A stretch of DNA of 36,758 nucleotides from Thermomicrobium sp. (GCA_026419575.1 JANZZC010000119.1:1-36758); one strand, 5' to 3'. Shown: positions 1 through 7,724, counted from the stretch's first letter. The notes: generated by a model not told the origin, from the sequence alone. Numbers and translations: made by a program.

Positions 1-310
1 GCCGGATGCCCACCACCACGTGCACCTCCGGCGCCAGGACGCCGCTCCAGACCGGGCTCGCCACCGGCCAGGTGGCCGGCGCTGCGACAGGACGCAGCGC
101 TGGGCCGGCCCGCAGCCCCTGCCCCTCCCAGACCGGCCAGGCGCCGAGCGACGCCCAGTAGCGGTCGCCAGCCCGCTGCAGCGCCTGCCCGACGCGCGCG
201 AAGCTCCGGACCCCCCCCCGCGTCGACGCGGTCGGCCGGGCAGCCAGGCTCTCCCGGCGGTAGCTCCCCGGCAGCACCACCAGCGGGACACCGGCCAGTT
301 CCACCTCCAT
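1..310 (-). CDS. Unknown protein, partial (C-terminus beyond the window)
   Basis: A minus-strand reading frame runs from an ATG at 310 to the window edge without a stop, giving 103 residues of an unfinished protein. A Shine-Dalgarno-like GGGGGAG lies in the end of the upstream gene, whose stop (314-316) is three bases away, so the two genes are probably co-translated. The visible part starts MEVELAGVPLVVLPGSY and is rich in Arg, Ala and Trp. I see no signal peptide, membrane segment or catalytic motif. A run of nine C on the plus strand (211-219) encodes part of a TRGGV stretch and is a possible slippage or sequencing-error site. I do not recognise the family. Small paired genes of this kind occur in phage structural modules, but nothing here proves that. 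Confidence 0.5.
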   Translation of the reverse strand, partial: MEVELAGVPLVVLPGSYRRESLAARPTASTRGGVRSFARVGQALQRAGDRYWASLGAWPVWEGQGLRAGPALRPVAAPATWPVASPVWSGVLAPEVHVVVGIR

Positions 311-313
311 CCG

Positions 314-706
314 TCAGCTCCCCCGCCCGGCGATCGCCCGCGCGATCTTCTCGAACGGGGAGAGCCGCCCCGCGTCCGGCTCGCTCCCGCGGCGCGGCGC
401 GCCAGCCGCGACGGGCGGCACCACCGACTGCGCTTCGGCCAGCAACCGCTGGCGGAGCTCCACGGCCCGCTCGGCGCTGGCCACCAGCGCAGCGAGCGAG
501 TCTCCCTGGACCAGTTCCGGCGGGGCGTCCGGGTAGGCGCGTAGGACGAGCGCGCGCAGCGCGTCGAGCGGGACGGTGGCCGCCGGCGCGGCGTCCGCCG
601 CGGGGGCGGGCGTCGCCTCGCCGGGAACCGGCGGCGGGACCGTCGCGTCGGGCGTAACGTCTCCGGTGGTCGCCTCCACGGCGGTCGGGGCGATGGGATC
701 GCTCAT
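314..706 (-). CDS. Unknown small Ala/Pro-rich protein
   Basis: This 130-residue frame starts with ATG at 706 behind a near-perfect AAAGGAGG ribosome-binding site. That site is the best evidence that the gene is real and that the much longer open frame upstream is not used. Residues 1-45 are low-complexity Pro/Ala/Thr/Val and probably disordered. Residues 46-95 look helical and acidic-basic mixed (LDALRALVLRAY, then AALVASAERAVELRQRLL). The C-terminus contains LSPFEKIARAIAG. There is no signal peptide or transmembrane segment. It sits three bases upstream of the truncated unknown gene at 1-310, so they form an operon. I do not recognise the family. A scaffold or accessory protein of a phage-derived locus is possible but only speculation. 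Confidence 0.6.
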   Translation of the reverse strand: MSDPIAPTAVEATTGDVTPDATVPPPVPGEATPAPAADAAPAATVPLDALRALVLRAYPDAPPELVQGDSLAALVASAERAVELRQRLLAEAQSVVPPVAAGAPRRGSEPDAGRLSPFEKIARAIAGRGS

Positions 707-978
707 TGGTCGCCTCCTTTCTGGACCCTCCATAGAAGGACACACCGCGAGGAGCCCGAAAGCGGCCATCGACCCGGGCGCGCCTGCGACGCGGGCGCCG
801 CGCCCGACCCCGATGCGACGGACGGCGGCCGGCTGGTTCCCCCGTGAACGGCGCGGCGCCGCACCGTGCTGCGAGGGACCGCGATGATCGGCGTCGTGCA
901 GGCCCGCGCTGCCGGTACCGCGGCCTTGCCGGGGTGTCGGCCCGACAGGGCCGACGGGTCGAGCACGCCTGACCCGCA

Positions 979-998
979 GGGTCACGCACGCGTGACCC
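979..998. repeat. Perfect palindrome GGGTCACGC-AC-GCGTGACCC
   Basis: Nine bases on each side of a two-base centre are perfectly complementary. A second inverted pair follows at once: CCCCTAC at 996-1002 and GTAGGGG at 1031-1037. This links the palindrome to the larger hairpin at 1035-1077. The arrangement looks like a dispersed REP- or MITE-like intergenic repeat rather than a terminator, as no T-tract follows. Confidence 0.6.
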
Positions 999-1034
999 CT
1001 ACAGGACGGACGGCGACCGGCGGTTTTCCGGTAG

Positions 1035-1077
1035 GGGCGACGCACGCGTCGCCCTTCGGGCGAGGCGTGCGTCGCCC
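1035..1077. repeat. 43-base hairpin with 20-base arms and a UUCG tetraloop
   Basis: The arm at 1035-1054 (GGGCGACGCACGCGTCGCCC) is the reverse complement of 1058-1077 with one mismatch. The turn reads CCC-TTCG-GGG, which gives the very stable C(UUCG)G tetraloop in RNA. Each arm is itself a palindrome (GGGCGACGC-AC-GCGTCGCCC), so the element could also fold as a cruciform. There is no T-run, so an intrinsic terminator is less likely than an intergenic repeat element. Confidence 0.65.
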
Positions 1078-1389
1078 GCCGCGCCGGCCGGCGCGGCACC
1101 GGACCGTGCGACGATGGACGAGGGATCGCGGCGGTGCGGCCGGGCGTGGGGTGCCGGCCCCGGGGGCCAGGGGGTCGGGCGTGCCTGGCGCCGCCGGGGT
1201 CCGGACCATGCCCCCCTGCAGGCGACGGACGGCGCGCTGGACGGCCGCGTTTCCCCGTGTCGGGGCGGGGCGCGCCCCACGCTCGTCCGCGGCTGCCGGT
1301 TCGGTGCCGGCGCGCGCGTCGGTGCACCGGGATGGCAGGCGCGCGACGTGGCAGGGGCGCACCGGTCCGTCCCCCGGGCGGCGAGGGGG

Positions 1390-1418
1390 TTGCAACTCCC
1401 CCGCTGCGGTGATAGACT
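1390..1418 (+). promoter_or_regulatory. Sigma-70-type promoter for speDE
   Basis: TTGCAA at 1390-1395 and TAGACT at 1413-1418 are separated by exactly 17 bases. Transcription would begin near 1425, leaving a leader of about 70 bases before the speD GTG. The leader contains a short TGCCC/GGGCA hairpin at 1429-1446. Several other start regions in the window also carry a TAGnnT -10 box. Confidence 0.55.
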
Positions 1419-1495
1419 GGAGTGTCGTTGCCCGTTGGACTGGGCACGCGTCGTTGGGGGGTGATCGTTCTCGGAAAGACGGAGGTCTGTGGGGA

Positions 1496-1846
1496 GTGAA
1501 GAGCCTGGGTCGACACGTCATTGTCGAACTCTGGGGTTGCAAGAACATCGACTCCCTGCACGCGGTCGAAGAGGCCATCCGCGAGGCGGTCGCGGCGACC
1601 AACGCGACGCTCCGCGACCTGCAGGTGTTCCCCTGGGAGCCGTACAACGGAGTCAGCGGCATCGCCATCCTGTCCGAGTCGCACCTGAGCATCCACACCT
1701 GGCCGGAGCTCGGGTACGCGGCGGTGGACGTCTTCACGTGCGGCGAACACACCGACCCCGAGGCGGCGATCCCGGTCCTGCGGGAGCGGTTCCAGCCGGA
1801 GCGGATGGAAGTGCTGCAGGTGAGTAGGGGGATGCTCGTTGATTGA
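1496..1846 (+). CDS. speD: S-adenosylmethionine decarboxylase proenzyme (prokaryotic class 1B)
   Basis: SpeD decarboxylates S-adenosylmethionine to provide the aminopropyl donor for spermidine synthesis in the cytoplasm. The product has 116 residues, the usual length of the short bacterial and archaeal form. The self-cleavage site is visible as SESHLSIHTWPE: cleavage between Glu61 and Ser62 would leave Ser62 as the pyruvoyl cofactor, with His67 and Cys82 (FTCGEH) as the conserved processing and catalytic residues. I chose GTG 1496 because GGAGG at 1481-1485 lies ten bases upstream and the conserved fold begins just after (GRHVIVELWGC). It overlaps speE by eight bases, so translation is probably coupled. 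A 17-base-spaced promoter lies at 1390. Confidence 0.95.
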   Translation: MKSLGRHVIVELWGCKNIDSLHAVEEAIREAVAATNATLRDLQVFPWEPYNGVSGIAILSESHLSIHTWPELGYAAVDVFTCGEHTDPEAAIPVLRERFQPERMEVLQVSRGMLVD

Positions 1847-2777
1847 CGGAGGACTCTGGCATACCGACGACCCGGAAGTCCCGAGTCAGCGGGTCTTCCT
1901 GCAGGTGCGCGATGTCCTGTACCGGGGTACCTCCCCGTACCAGGAGATCGCGATCATCGACACGGTCCTCTTCGGCCGTGCGCTCGTCCTCAATAACGTG
2001 CTCCAGACGGCGGAGCGCGACGAGTTCTGCTACCACGAGATGCTCGTGCACCCGGTCATGATCGCGCACCCGCACCCGCGCCGCGTCCTGATCATCGGGG
2101 GCGGCGACGGCGGGGCGCTCCGGCGCGTGCTGCAGCATCCGGTCGAGCAGGTCACCATGGTCGAGATTGACGAGCAGGTCGTCCGGGCCTGCCGCGAGCA
2201 CCTCTGGAACATCCATCGCGGCGCCTTCGACGACCCGCGCGTCGAGCTGCGCTTCGAGGACGGCTTCGCCTACGTCGAGCGGCGCTCCGGCACCTTCGAC
2301 GTCATCATCGTCGACGGGCCGGACCCCTTGGGCGATACGCCCGGCATGGTGCTCTTCTCGCCGGACTTCTACAACGGCCTGGCCGACATGCTAGCGCCGG
2401 GTGGCCTCGTCGTCCAGCAGACCGAGTCGCCGATGCTGCTGCCGATCCAGACGGCGGCGACCCACCTCCACCTGCGCGAGGTGCTGCCGATCGTCCGGAC
2501 CTACATCACGACCGTCCAGTCGTACGACAGCTTCTGGAGCTTCACCGTCGCCTCGCGCGACGTCGACCCGGCGGCGCTCGACGTCGAGACGGTCGCCGAG
2601 CGCTTGCGCAGCCGCGGTATCGACGACTGCCAGTACTATTCGCCGGAGATCCACTGGGCCGCCTTCCGGCTGCCGCCGTTCCTCCGGCGCTTCCTCGAGG
2701 ATTCGATCGCGCTCGGCCGGCCGGCCGATTCGCACCCGCTCCTCCCGGAGGCCGCGGTGCGCCGGCCCACCGCCTGA
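1839..2777 (+). CDS. speE: Spermidine synthase (polyamine aminopropyltransferase)
   Basis: SpeE transfers the aminopropyl group from decarboxylated S-adenosylmethionine to putrescine, the step after SpeD. The 312-residue protein has the N-terminal beta-strand domain (residues 1-60, SPYQEIAIIDT), the cofactor-binding IIGGGDGGALRR at 85-96, an acidic residue in TMVEID near 109, and the catalytic aspartate in VIIVDGPDP (Asp159). The predicted start is TTG at 1839, inside the end of speD, with an AGGGGG stretch upstream at about 1826. No better-placed ATG or GTG precedes the conserved region. The overlap and shared promoter make speDE one transcription unit, ended by the hairpin at 2799-2825. Confidence 0.95.
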   Translation: MIDGGLWHTDDPEVPSQRVFLQVRDVLYRGTSPYQEIAIIDTVLFGRALVLNNVLQTAERDEFCYHEMLVHPVMIAHPHPRRVLIIGGGDGGALRRVLQHPVEQVTMVEIDEQVVRACREHLWNIHRGAFDDPRVELRFEDGFAYVERRSGTFDVIIVDGPDPLGDTPGMVLFSPDFYNGLADMLAPGGLVVQQTESPMLLPIQTAATHLHLREVLPIVRTYITTVQSYDSFWSFTVASRDVDPAALDVETVAERLRSRGIDDCQYYSPEIHWAAFRLPPFLRRFLEDSIALGRPADSHPLLPEAAVRRPTA

Positions 2778-2798
2778 GCCCGCCCGAGCGTGCCGACG

Positions 2799-2825
2799 CG
2801 GGGGCAGCGGTCTTTGCTGCCCCCG
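2799..2825. terminator. Strong hairpin between convergent speE and the AAA+ gene
   Basis: CGGGGGCAGC at 2799-2808 pairs perfectly with GCTGCCCCCG at 2816-2825 around a seven-base loop. It lies between the speE stop (2777) and the end of the minus-strand ATPase gene (2851). There is no long T-run, so it may be a bidirectional or factor-assisted terminator. Confidence 0.65.
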
Positions 2826-2850
2826 TTCCCGTCTCCGCTGGCGAGCCCTT

Positions 2851-4131
2851 TCAGGGCGCGATGAAGTAGCTCCGGCAGGCCCGGTCGATCAGCTCGGGCG
2901 TGAGCCGCGGCTCCTGCCCGAGGTACCGCGCCGCGCCGACCAGCGCGCCCAGGATGTCCCGCGGGTGGCAGGCCCGGAGTTCGCGCTTGCCGACGTAGTA
3001 GGTGCGCAGGAGATAGGTCAGCCCGTGCGGTTCGAACGGGATGCCGAGTTCCTCACACTGCGCGCGGAAGATCTCGGCGAACTGCTGCACTGTCGGGTTG
3101 CCGAGATGGATCTTGTTCGGGATCCGCCGCAGGAACGCCTCGTCGACGAGCTCGGTCGGCTGCAGGTTGGTCGAGAAGATGACCAGCCCCTCGAACGGCA
3201 CCTCGACCTGCTTGCCGGTGTGGAGCGTCAGGATGTCGATGCGCTGCTCCAGCGGGACGATCCACCGGTTCAGGATGGCCCGCGGTGGGACGCGCTGCCG
3301 GCCGAAGTCGTCGATCAGGAGCACGCCGTTGTTCGCCCGGAGCTGCAACGGCGCCTCGTAGAAGCGCGCCCGCTCGTCGTAGATGAGGTCGAGCTGCTCG
3401 AGCGTGAGCTCGCCGCCCACCTGGATCAGCGGACGCTCGCACAGCACCCAGCGCCGGTCGCCCGGCGGCTGCTGCGGGACCGGGTGGTGGTGATGCCGGT
3501 CGAAGACGCGGATGATCTGCGCGTCGGCCAGGACCGCGTGCGGCACGAGCACCGCGCCGCCGTACATCGCGGTCACCCGCTGGGCAAGCGCCGTCTTGCC
3601 GTTCCCCGGCTTCCCGAAGAGGAAGATCGCCTGCCCGCTGTTGAGCGCTTGGCCGATCTGGTCGAGCACCGCCTCGGAGAAGACGAGGCGCCCGAGGGCC
3701 CGCCGGACCCGGTCCGGGGTGACCGGCACTCGCCGGAGGCTCTGCGCCTGGACGACGGCCCGGTACTGCTCGAGCGGGACCGGCGCGGGGCCGATGTACC
3801 CGTTGCGCGCCAGGAACTCCTGCGCCCGGAGATGCCCCTTCGTCGTCAGGACGTAGCGGTAGCCGAGTTCGCTGATCCCGTTGCTCCCGGTCACCTCGAC
3901 GAGTTCCTCGCGCTTGGCCTGCGTGAGGGCGCGCTCGAGCACCCCGGCGTAGGGGACGCAGAGCGCCTCCACGAGGTCGCGGGCCGTCTGCGTCCCGTGC
4001 GCGTACAGGTACTTGAGCGCCAGCTCCACGAGCAGTTGGAGCTCGAGCCCGGCTTCTTCCAGGCTCGCCGGTTGCGGGATCGCCAGGACGGCGGTCTCGG
4101 TCGTCATCGTATCCCTGTTTCCCGAGCGCAC
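2851..4131 (-). CDS. AAA+ ATPase with N-terminal winged-helix-like domain
   Basis: A cytoplasmic P-loop ATPase of 426 residues. Residues about 20-110 look like a winged-helix domain (helices around LLVELALKYLYAHGTQTARDL and LERALTQAKREELV, then a wing ending YRYVLTTKGHLRAQEFL). The ATPase core has Walker A GKPGNGKT at 173-180, Walker B VLLIDDFG around 271-276, a sensor-1-like FSTNL near 319 and paired arginines (FLRRIPNK) near 336. A HHHH run sits between Walker A and B. GTG 4131 is chosen for its AGGAG five bases upstream; ATG 4107, in frame with a weaker AGGG, would give 418 residues. It is alone, with no obvious partner gene. An ATP-driven remodelling or regulatory role is likely, but the target is unknown. 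Confidence 0.8.
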   Translation of the reverse strand: MRSGNRDTMTTETAVLAIPQPASLEEAGLELQLLVELALKYLYAHGTQTARDLVEALCVPYAGVLERALTQAKREELVEVTGSNGISELGYRYVLTTKGHLRAQEFLARNGYIGPAPVPLEQYRAVVQAQSLRRVPVTPDRVRRALGRLVFSEAVLDQIGQALNSGQAIFLFGKPGNGKTALAQRVTAMYGGAVLVPHAVLADAQIIRVFDRHHHHPVPQQPPGDRRWVLCERPLIQVGGELTLEQLDLIYDERARFYEAPLQLRANNGVLLIDDFGRQRVPPRAILNRWIVPLEQRIDILTLHTGKQVEVPFEGLVIFSTNLQPTELVDEAFLRRIPNKIHLGNPTVQQFAEIFRAQCEELGIPFEPHGLTYLLRTYYVGKRELRACHPRDILGALVGAARYLGQEPRLTPELIDRACRSYFIAP

Positions 4132-4214
4132 GGTCGCTCCTCGCTCGAGAGTTTTCGGACGATCGCCGGTCCTCCACAGGTGACTTTCGGTATGGCTAGG
4201 ATAGCCCGAGAGGT

Positions 4215-5195
4215 CTAGGGCGTCACCGGCAGCAGGACGCGTTCTCCCTCCGCGAGACCGGCGGCGACCTCGACCATGCCGCCGCTGCGCAGGCCGGTCG
4301 TCACCTCCCGCTCCTCCCGCTGGCCGTCCCGCAGGACGGTCACGAAGGCCCGGTCTCCGACCGTGCGGACGGCGCGCTCCGGCACGAGCAGCACGTCGTG
4401 CCGGGCGACGGTGTCGAGGTGGACGGTCGCGGTCATGCCGGGACGCAGCGCGTCGTCGACGGTGTCCAGCCGGACGAGCAGCGGGAAGCCGACGACGCCG
4501 GCCTGCTGGCTGGCGCTCTGCCCGAGCGAGACGACCGTGCCGGTCCCTTCCCATCCGGGGAGCGCGTCGACCGTGACGCGCACCGCGCCCGCCGCGGCGA
4601 CGTACCGGGCGTCCACCTCGTCGACCGTCGCGCCGACTCCCAGCGCGCCGCTCTCGGCGATGCGGGCGACCACCGTGCCCGCGCCGACCGGAGCTCCCTC
4701 GGCGACCGTCACCTCGGTCACGATGCCGTCGGCCGGCGCCAGCACGTAGCGGTCGGCGAGCTGCGCCGTCGCCTGCCGGTAGGCCTCGAGCGCCGTCCGG
4801 CGTTGTTCCTCGGCCCGCAGGCGGACGTCCAGCGCCGCGCCGCTCGCCTCGGCCTGGGCGAGGGCGGCTTCCGCCTGCAGGAGTTGCTGCTCGGCCTGTC
4901 GCTGCCGCGCCACGAGCGGTGCGTCGTCGAGCACCGCCACGATGTCGCCGGCGCGCACGCGGTCTCCCGGCTGCACGGCCAGGATGCGGACGCGGGTATC
5001 GTAGGTCGCCCGGGCCGCCGCCGTGCGCAGCGCGACGATGCGCCCGGGGAACTCCAGCGAGGCGGTCAGGTCACCGCGCCGGACGACCCAGACGGTCTCG
5101 GCGGGGCGGCGCAGCCACCAGAGGAGAGCCGCCGCCGCGACCAGCGACGCCGCCAGCAGGAGCAGCCACCAGCGGCGGACCCGACGGTCACTCAT
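4215..5195 (-). CDS. Membrane-fusion (HlyD/MacA-type) periplasmic adaptor
   Basis: A 326-residue adaptor with an N-terminal membrane anchor (residues about 8-28, WWLLLLAASLVAAAALLWWL). A biotinyl-lipoyl-like half-motif follows (ILAVQPGDRVRAGDIVAVLDD), then a short alpha-hairpin (ARQRQAEQQLLQAEAALAQAEA), the second lipoyl half (VLAPADGIVTEVTVAEGAPVGAGTVVARI) and beta-barrel and membrane-proximal domains. Such proteins link an ABC permease of the MacB type to substrates on the outer face of the membrane. Its ATG overlaps the last eight bases of the upstream FtsX-type permease gene, so the two are translated together. No outer-membrane TolC partner is present. The substrate cannot be told; lipids, peptides and drugs are the common classes. 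Confidence 0.88.
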   Translation of the reverse strand: MSDRRVRRWWLLLLAASLVAAAALLWWLRRPAETVWVVRRGDLTASLEFPGRIVALRTAAARATYDTRVRILAVQPGDRVRAGDIVAVLDDAPLVARQRQAEQQLLQAEAALAQAEASGAALDVRLRAEEQRRTALEAYRQATAQLADRYVLAPADGIVTEVTVAEGAPVGAGTVVARIAESGALGVGATVDEVDARYVAAAGAVRVTVDALPGWEGTGTVVSLGQSASQQAGVVGFPLLVRLDTVDDALRPGMTATVHLDTVARHDVLLVPERAVRTVGDRAFVTVLRDGQREEREVTTGLRSGGMVEVAAGLAEGERVLLPVTP

Positions 5196-7536
5196 AGCGC
5201 AGTACCTCGACTGGACGGAGACGCGCCACGACGCCGAGCGGCACCGCGACCGCCGCTGCGGCGGCGAGGACGACCGCGCCGGCGAGGAGGACGCCGAGCC
5301 GGAGTTCCCAGGCCAGCGGGACGGCGAAGAGTTCGGCGCTCACCACCCGGAGCACCGCGGCGCTCGCGACCGTCCCGAGGGGCAGGGCCAGGAGCAGGCC
5401 GATGCCCACGACGACCAGCGCTTGTCCGACGAGGAGCGCGACCAGCGCCCGTCGCTCCGCGCCGAGCGAGCGGAGCACGCCGAACTCCCGGCGTCGTTCG
5501 GCGATGTCGAGCAGGAGCGCGTTGGCGATCCCGAAGACCGCCGCCAGGCCGATCACCAGCACGACGAGCCGCGCCAGGACCGTCAGCACGGCCAGGACGC
5601 GTTCCGTCGCCGCCCGGTCGTCCGCCATGAGCAGGGTCAGGGGCCGCAAGGCTCGCTCGGAGCGCTCCACGGTGGTCAGGGCGGCGCCCGCCGTCTCCGG
5701 CGCGTGGTTCCAGAACCGGAGCGCGTAGAGGGCAGGTCGGTCCTCGCGCCCGAGCAGCGTGTTCAGCACCTGGCGGTCGACGAACACCTTGCCGAGCGTG
5801 GTCGCCCCGAGATAGGTGCTCTCGTCGTCGACGATGCCGACGACCCGCACCGGCACGCGGCGTCGCCCGAGGTCGAGCGGGAGGACCGTGCCGACCTGGG
5901 CCTGCACGCGCCGCGCCAGGTTGGCCGTGAGGACGACGCTCGGCGGCTGCGACGGCTCGAGCCAGGTGCCGGCGACCAGCCGCGGGCGGTAGACGACGGT
6001 GTCCTGGGGCACGCCCCACACGTCGGTCCGCACCGGGCCGATCGCGCCCTGGAGCAGCGTCCAGGGTTCGGCGGCTCGCACCGGCGGCACGCGCTGTAAC
6101 CGGTGCGCGTAGGTCGGCGGGACCGCGGGGTTCACGAGGATCCAAGCGTCCGCCTGGTACCGGGTGTAGAGGTCGGCGATGGTGACGCGCAGCGAGTGGT
6201 CGACGAGTTGGCTGGCCAGCACCGCGGCGAGCGCGACGGCGCTGGCAGCCGCTGTCAGCGCCGTGCGCAGCGGGCGCCGGAACGGGTCGCGCACGCTCAT
6301 CGCGAGCACCGGCGACCAGCCGGCGAGCCAGCCGGTAAGGCGTGCCAGCAGCCGCGGCGCGGCCGGTGGGACCGTCGCGTCCCCGCGAAGGAGCTCGGCA
6401 GCCGGTCGGCGCACCGTCGCGACCAGGGGCAGGAGCGCGCCGGAGACCGCGATGCTCACTCCGAGCGCTAGGCCGAGTGCCAGCGTGTTCCAGGCCACCG
6501 CGAGTGGAGGGAGCACCAGGCCGGCCAGCCGAGCGAGCAGCATGGCGAGCGCACGCCCGCCGAGGACGCCCAGCCCGGCACCGACCAGGCCGCCGAGCGC
6601 GCCGAGCAGGAGGTAGGGGAGCAGGAAGAGGGCGAACAGCTGGCGTCGCGTCGCGCCGAGTGACCGCAGCGTCCCCAGGTGCGGGCGTTCTTCGGTCAGG
6701 AGGCCGACGGTGGTGTTGGCGACGACGAAGATGGCGACGCCGGCGCCCAGCAGCGCAAAGGCCCGGAGGAGCAGGACGAGCGTCCGGAGTTCGCGCGCGC
6801 CGAGGAAGGAGTCGGGGTCGCGCACGCTCCAGCCGGAACTCGCGACCTGCCGCGCCGCGAGGAACCGCTGGAGCTCGGCCGCGACCCGACCGGCGAGCGC
6901 CGGGTCGGTGACCCGGACCAGGAGCGTGTTCGCGCTGTCGGTCCCGAGCTGCTGGCGCAACTCCCGCTCGCTGACGAACCCGGTGAGCCGGTCGAGCAGC
7001 GCCGGGTCGGGGCGCGCCGGTACCCAGGCGAAGCCGCTCACGCGGGCGTACCGCACCGGGTCGCCGGGGTTCGCTTGCAGCGCGACGAGCGAACCGAGTT
7101 CGACGCCGAGCAGGCGCCGGGCGCTCGCATCGAGCACGATCTCGCCCCGCTCCGGCCACCGCCCGGCGACGAGCTGCGGGCGGTCGAGCGCCACGGCATC
7201 GAAGCGGGCGATGCCGACGAGCTGGACGGGAACCCAGCGGCCACCGGCCGAGACGCGGCTGGGCTGGACGGTCCGCGCCTCGACGGTCGCGACACCCTCG
7301 CGGCGGGACAGCGCGGCGAGGAGGCTGGGGGTCAGGGACGGCACGGTCGCCACGATGTCCGGCTGCGCGGTGTCGGCGAAGGTCCGGCGTTGCGCCTCGA
7401 CGAGCGTTCCTCCGGCCGAGGAGATGGCGACGATGGTGAACACGGCGAGGACGACGCTCGCCGCCGCGAGCGTCGTACGGATCCGCCGCACGAGGAGCGA
7501 CCGGAGCGCGAAACGGAGCGCGAGGATCGCGTGCAT
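5188..7536 (-). CDS. ABC transporter permease with two FtsX domains
   Basis: A 782-residue integral membrane protein of the type-VII ABC (FtsX/LolCE/MacB) class. An N-terminal helix (residues about 18-42) is followed by an extracytoplasmic domain, three hydrophobic segments around residues 250-370 (with NTTVGLLTEERPHLGTLRSLGATRRQL), another extracytoplasmic domain after about residue 430, and a second three-helix block at the C-terminus (ALLLDIAERRREFGVLRSLGAERRALVALL). The repeated R-LGA-RRQ motif is the FtsX coupling region, so the gene is an internal duplication. It lacks an ATPase domain. The only LolD-type ATPase nearby is at 9650-10357, across the binding-protein gene, and may serve it. 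Start ATG 7536; TACAAT on the minus strand at 7563-7568 may be its -10 box. Confidence 0.88.
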   Translation of the reverse strand: MHAILALRFALRSLLVRRIRTTLAAASVVLAVFTIVAISSAGGTLVEAQRRTFADTAQPDIVATVPSLTPSLLAALSRREGVATVEARTVQPSRVSAGGRWVPVQLVGIARFDAVALDRPQLVAGRWPERGEIVLDASARRLLGVELGSLVALQANPGDPVRYARVSGFAWVPARPDPALLDRLTGFVSERELRQQLGTDSANTLLVRVTDPALAGRVAAELQRFLAARQVASSGWSVRDPDSFLGARELRTLVLLLRAFALLGAGVAIFVVANTTVGLLTEERPHLGTLRSLGATRRQLFALFLLPYLLLGALGGLVGAGLGVLGGRALAMLLARLAGLVLPPLAVAWNTLALGLALGVSIAVSGALLPLVATVRRPAAELLRGDATVPPAAPRLLARLTGWLAGWSPVLAMSVRDPFRRPLRTALTAAASAVALAAVLASQLVDHSLRVTIADLYTRYQADAWILVNPAVPPTYAHRLQRVPPVRAAEPWTLLQGAIGPVRTDVWGVPQDTVVYRPRLVAGTWLEPSQPPSVVLTANLARRVQAQVGTVLPLDLGRRRVPVRVVGIVDDESTYLGATTLGKVFVDRQVLNTLLGREDRPALYALRFWNHAPETAGAALTTVERSERALRPLTLLMADDRAATERVLAVLTVLARLVVLVIGLAAVFGIANALLLDIAERRREFGVLRSLGAERRALVALLVGQALVVVGIGLLLALPLGTVASAAVLRVVSAELFAVPLAWELRLGVLLAGAVVLAAAAAVAVPLGVVARLRPVEVLRYE

Positions 7537-7622
7537 CGGTACGTCCGCCTGTCCCGGCAGCGATTGTACGGGACGTGCCTCCGCTGCACCGCGCGCGAGC
7601 CGGCGACTCGACAGTACAGCAC

Positions 7623-7652
7623 TTGCGCCGCGCCGGCGCTCGCTGCTACATA
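7623..7652 (+). promoter_or_regulatory. Possible promoter of the binding-protein gene
   Basis: TTGCGC at 7623-7628 and TACATA at 7647-7652 are 18 bases apart and point towards the solute-binding gene at 7725. The match to consensus is moderate. Confidence 0.35.
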
Positions 7653-7663
7653 CGAGGTGAGGG

Positions 7664-7686
7664 GGCGTTCGGCATGCCCGAACGCC
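7664..7686. promoter_or_regulatory. Inverted repeat in the leader of the binding-protein gene
   Basis: GGCGTTCGG at 7664-7672 and CCGAACGCC at 7678-7686 are perfectly complementary around CATGC. The repeat lies just downstream of the proposed promoter and 38 bases before the ATG at 7725, where a repressor site or a leader hairpin could act. No T-run follows, so it is not a typical terminator. Confidence 0.45.
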
Positions 7687-7724
7687 GTGATGGGCGGACA
7701 GTCCTCGTGAGGAGGAGGTGCGCG

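Larger units (their letters stand above)
707..1495. other. Gene-free region with palindromic repeats and the speD promoter
   Basis: About 790 bases separate the divergent unknown gene and speD. Open frames here lack start-site support and amino-acid patterns of real proteins. The stretch holds a tight group of inverted repeats at 979-1077, three diverged copies of a GACGGACGGCG-headed repeat (near 816, 1004 and 1224), and a promoter at 1390-1418. No tRNA T-loop signature was found on either strand. Confidence 0.6.

Noticed and set aside
980-1080. CRISPR-like array in the repeat cluster
   Set aside because: The repeats are palindromes of different sequence and spacing, without constant direct repeats separated by unique spacers of equal length, and no cas genes are present.
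314-1750. Very long minus-strand frame covering the unknown gene, the gene-free region and speD
   Set aside because: Only its last 130 codons have a ribosome-binding site and sensible composition. The rest is Arg/Pro/Gly-rich antisense of speD and of repeats, as expected in high-G+C DNA.
2401-4218. 605-codon plus-strand frame across speE and the AAA+ gene
   Set aside because: It is antisense to the AAA+ gene with its intact Walker motifs and out of frame with speE; composition is typical of a shadow frame.
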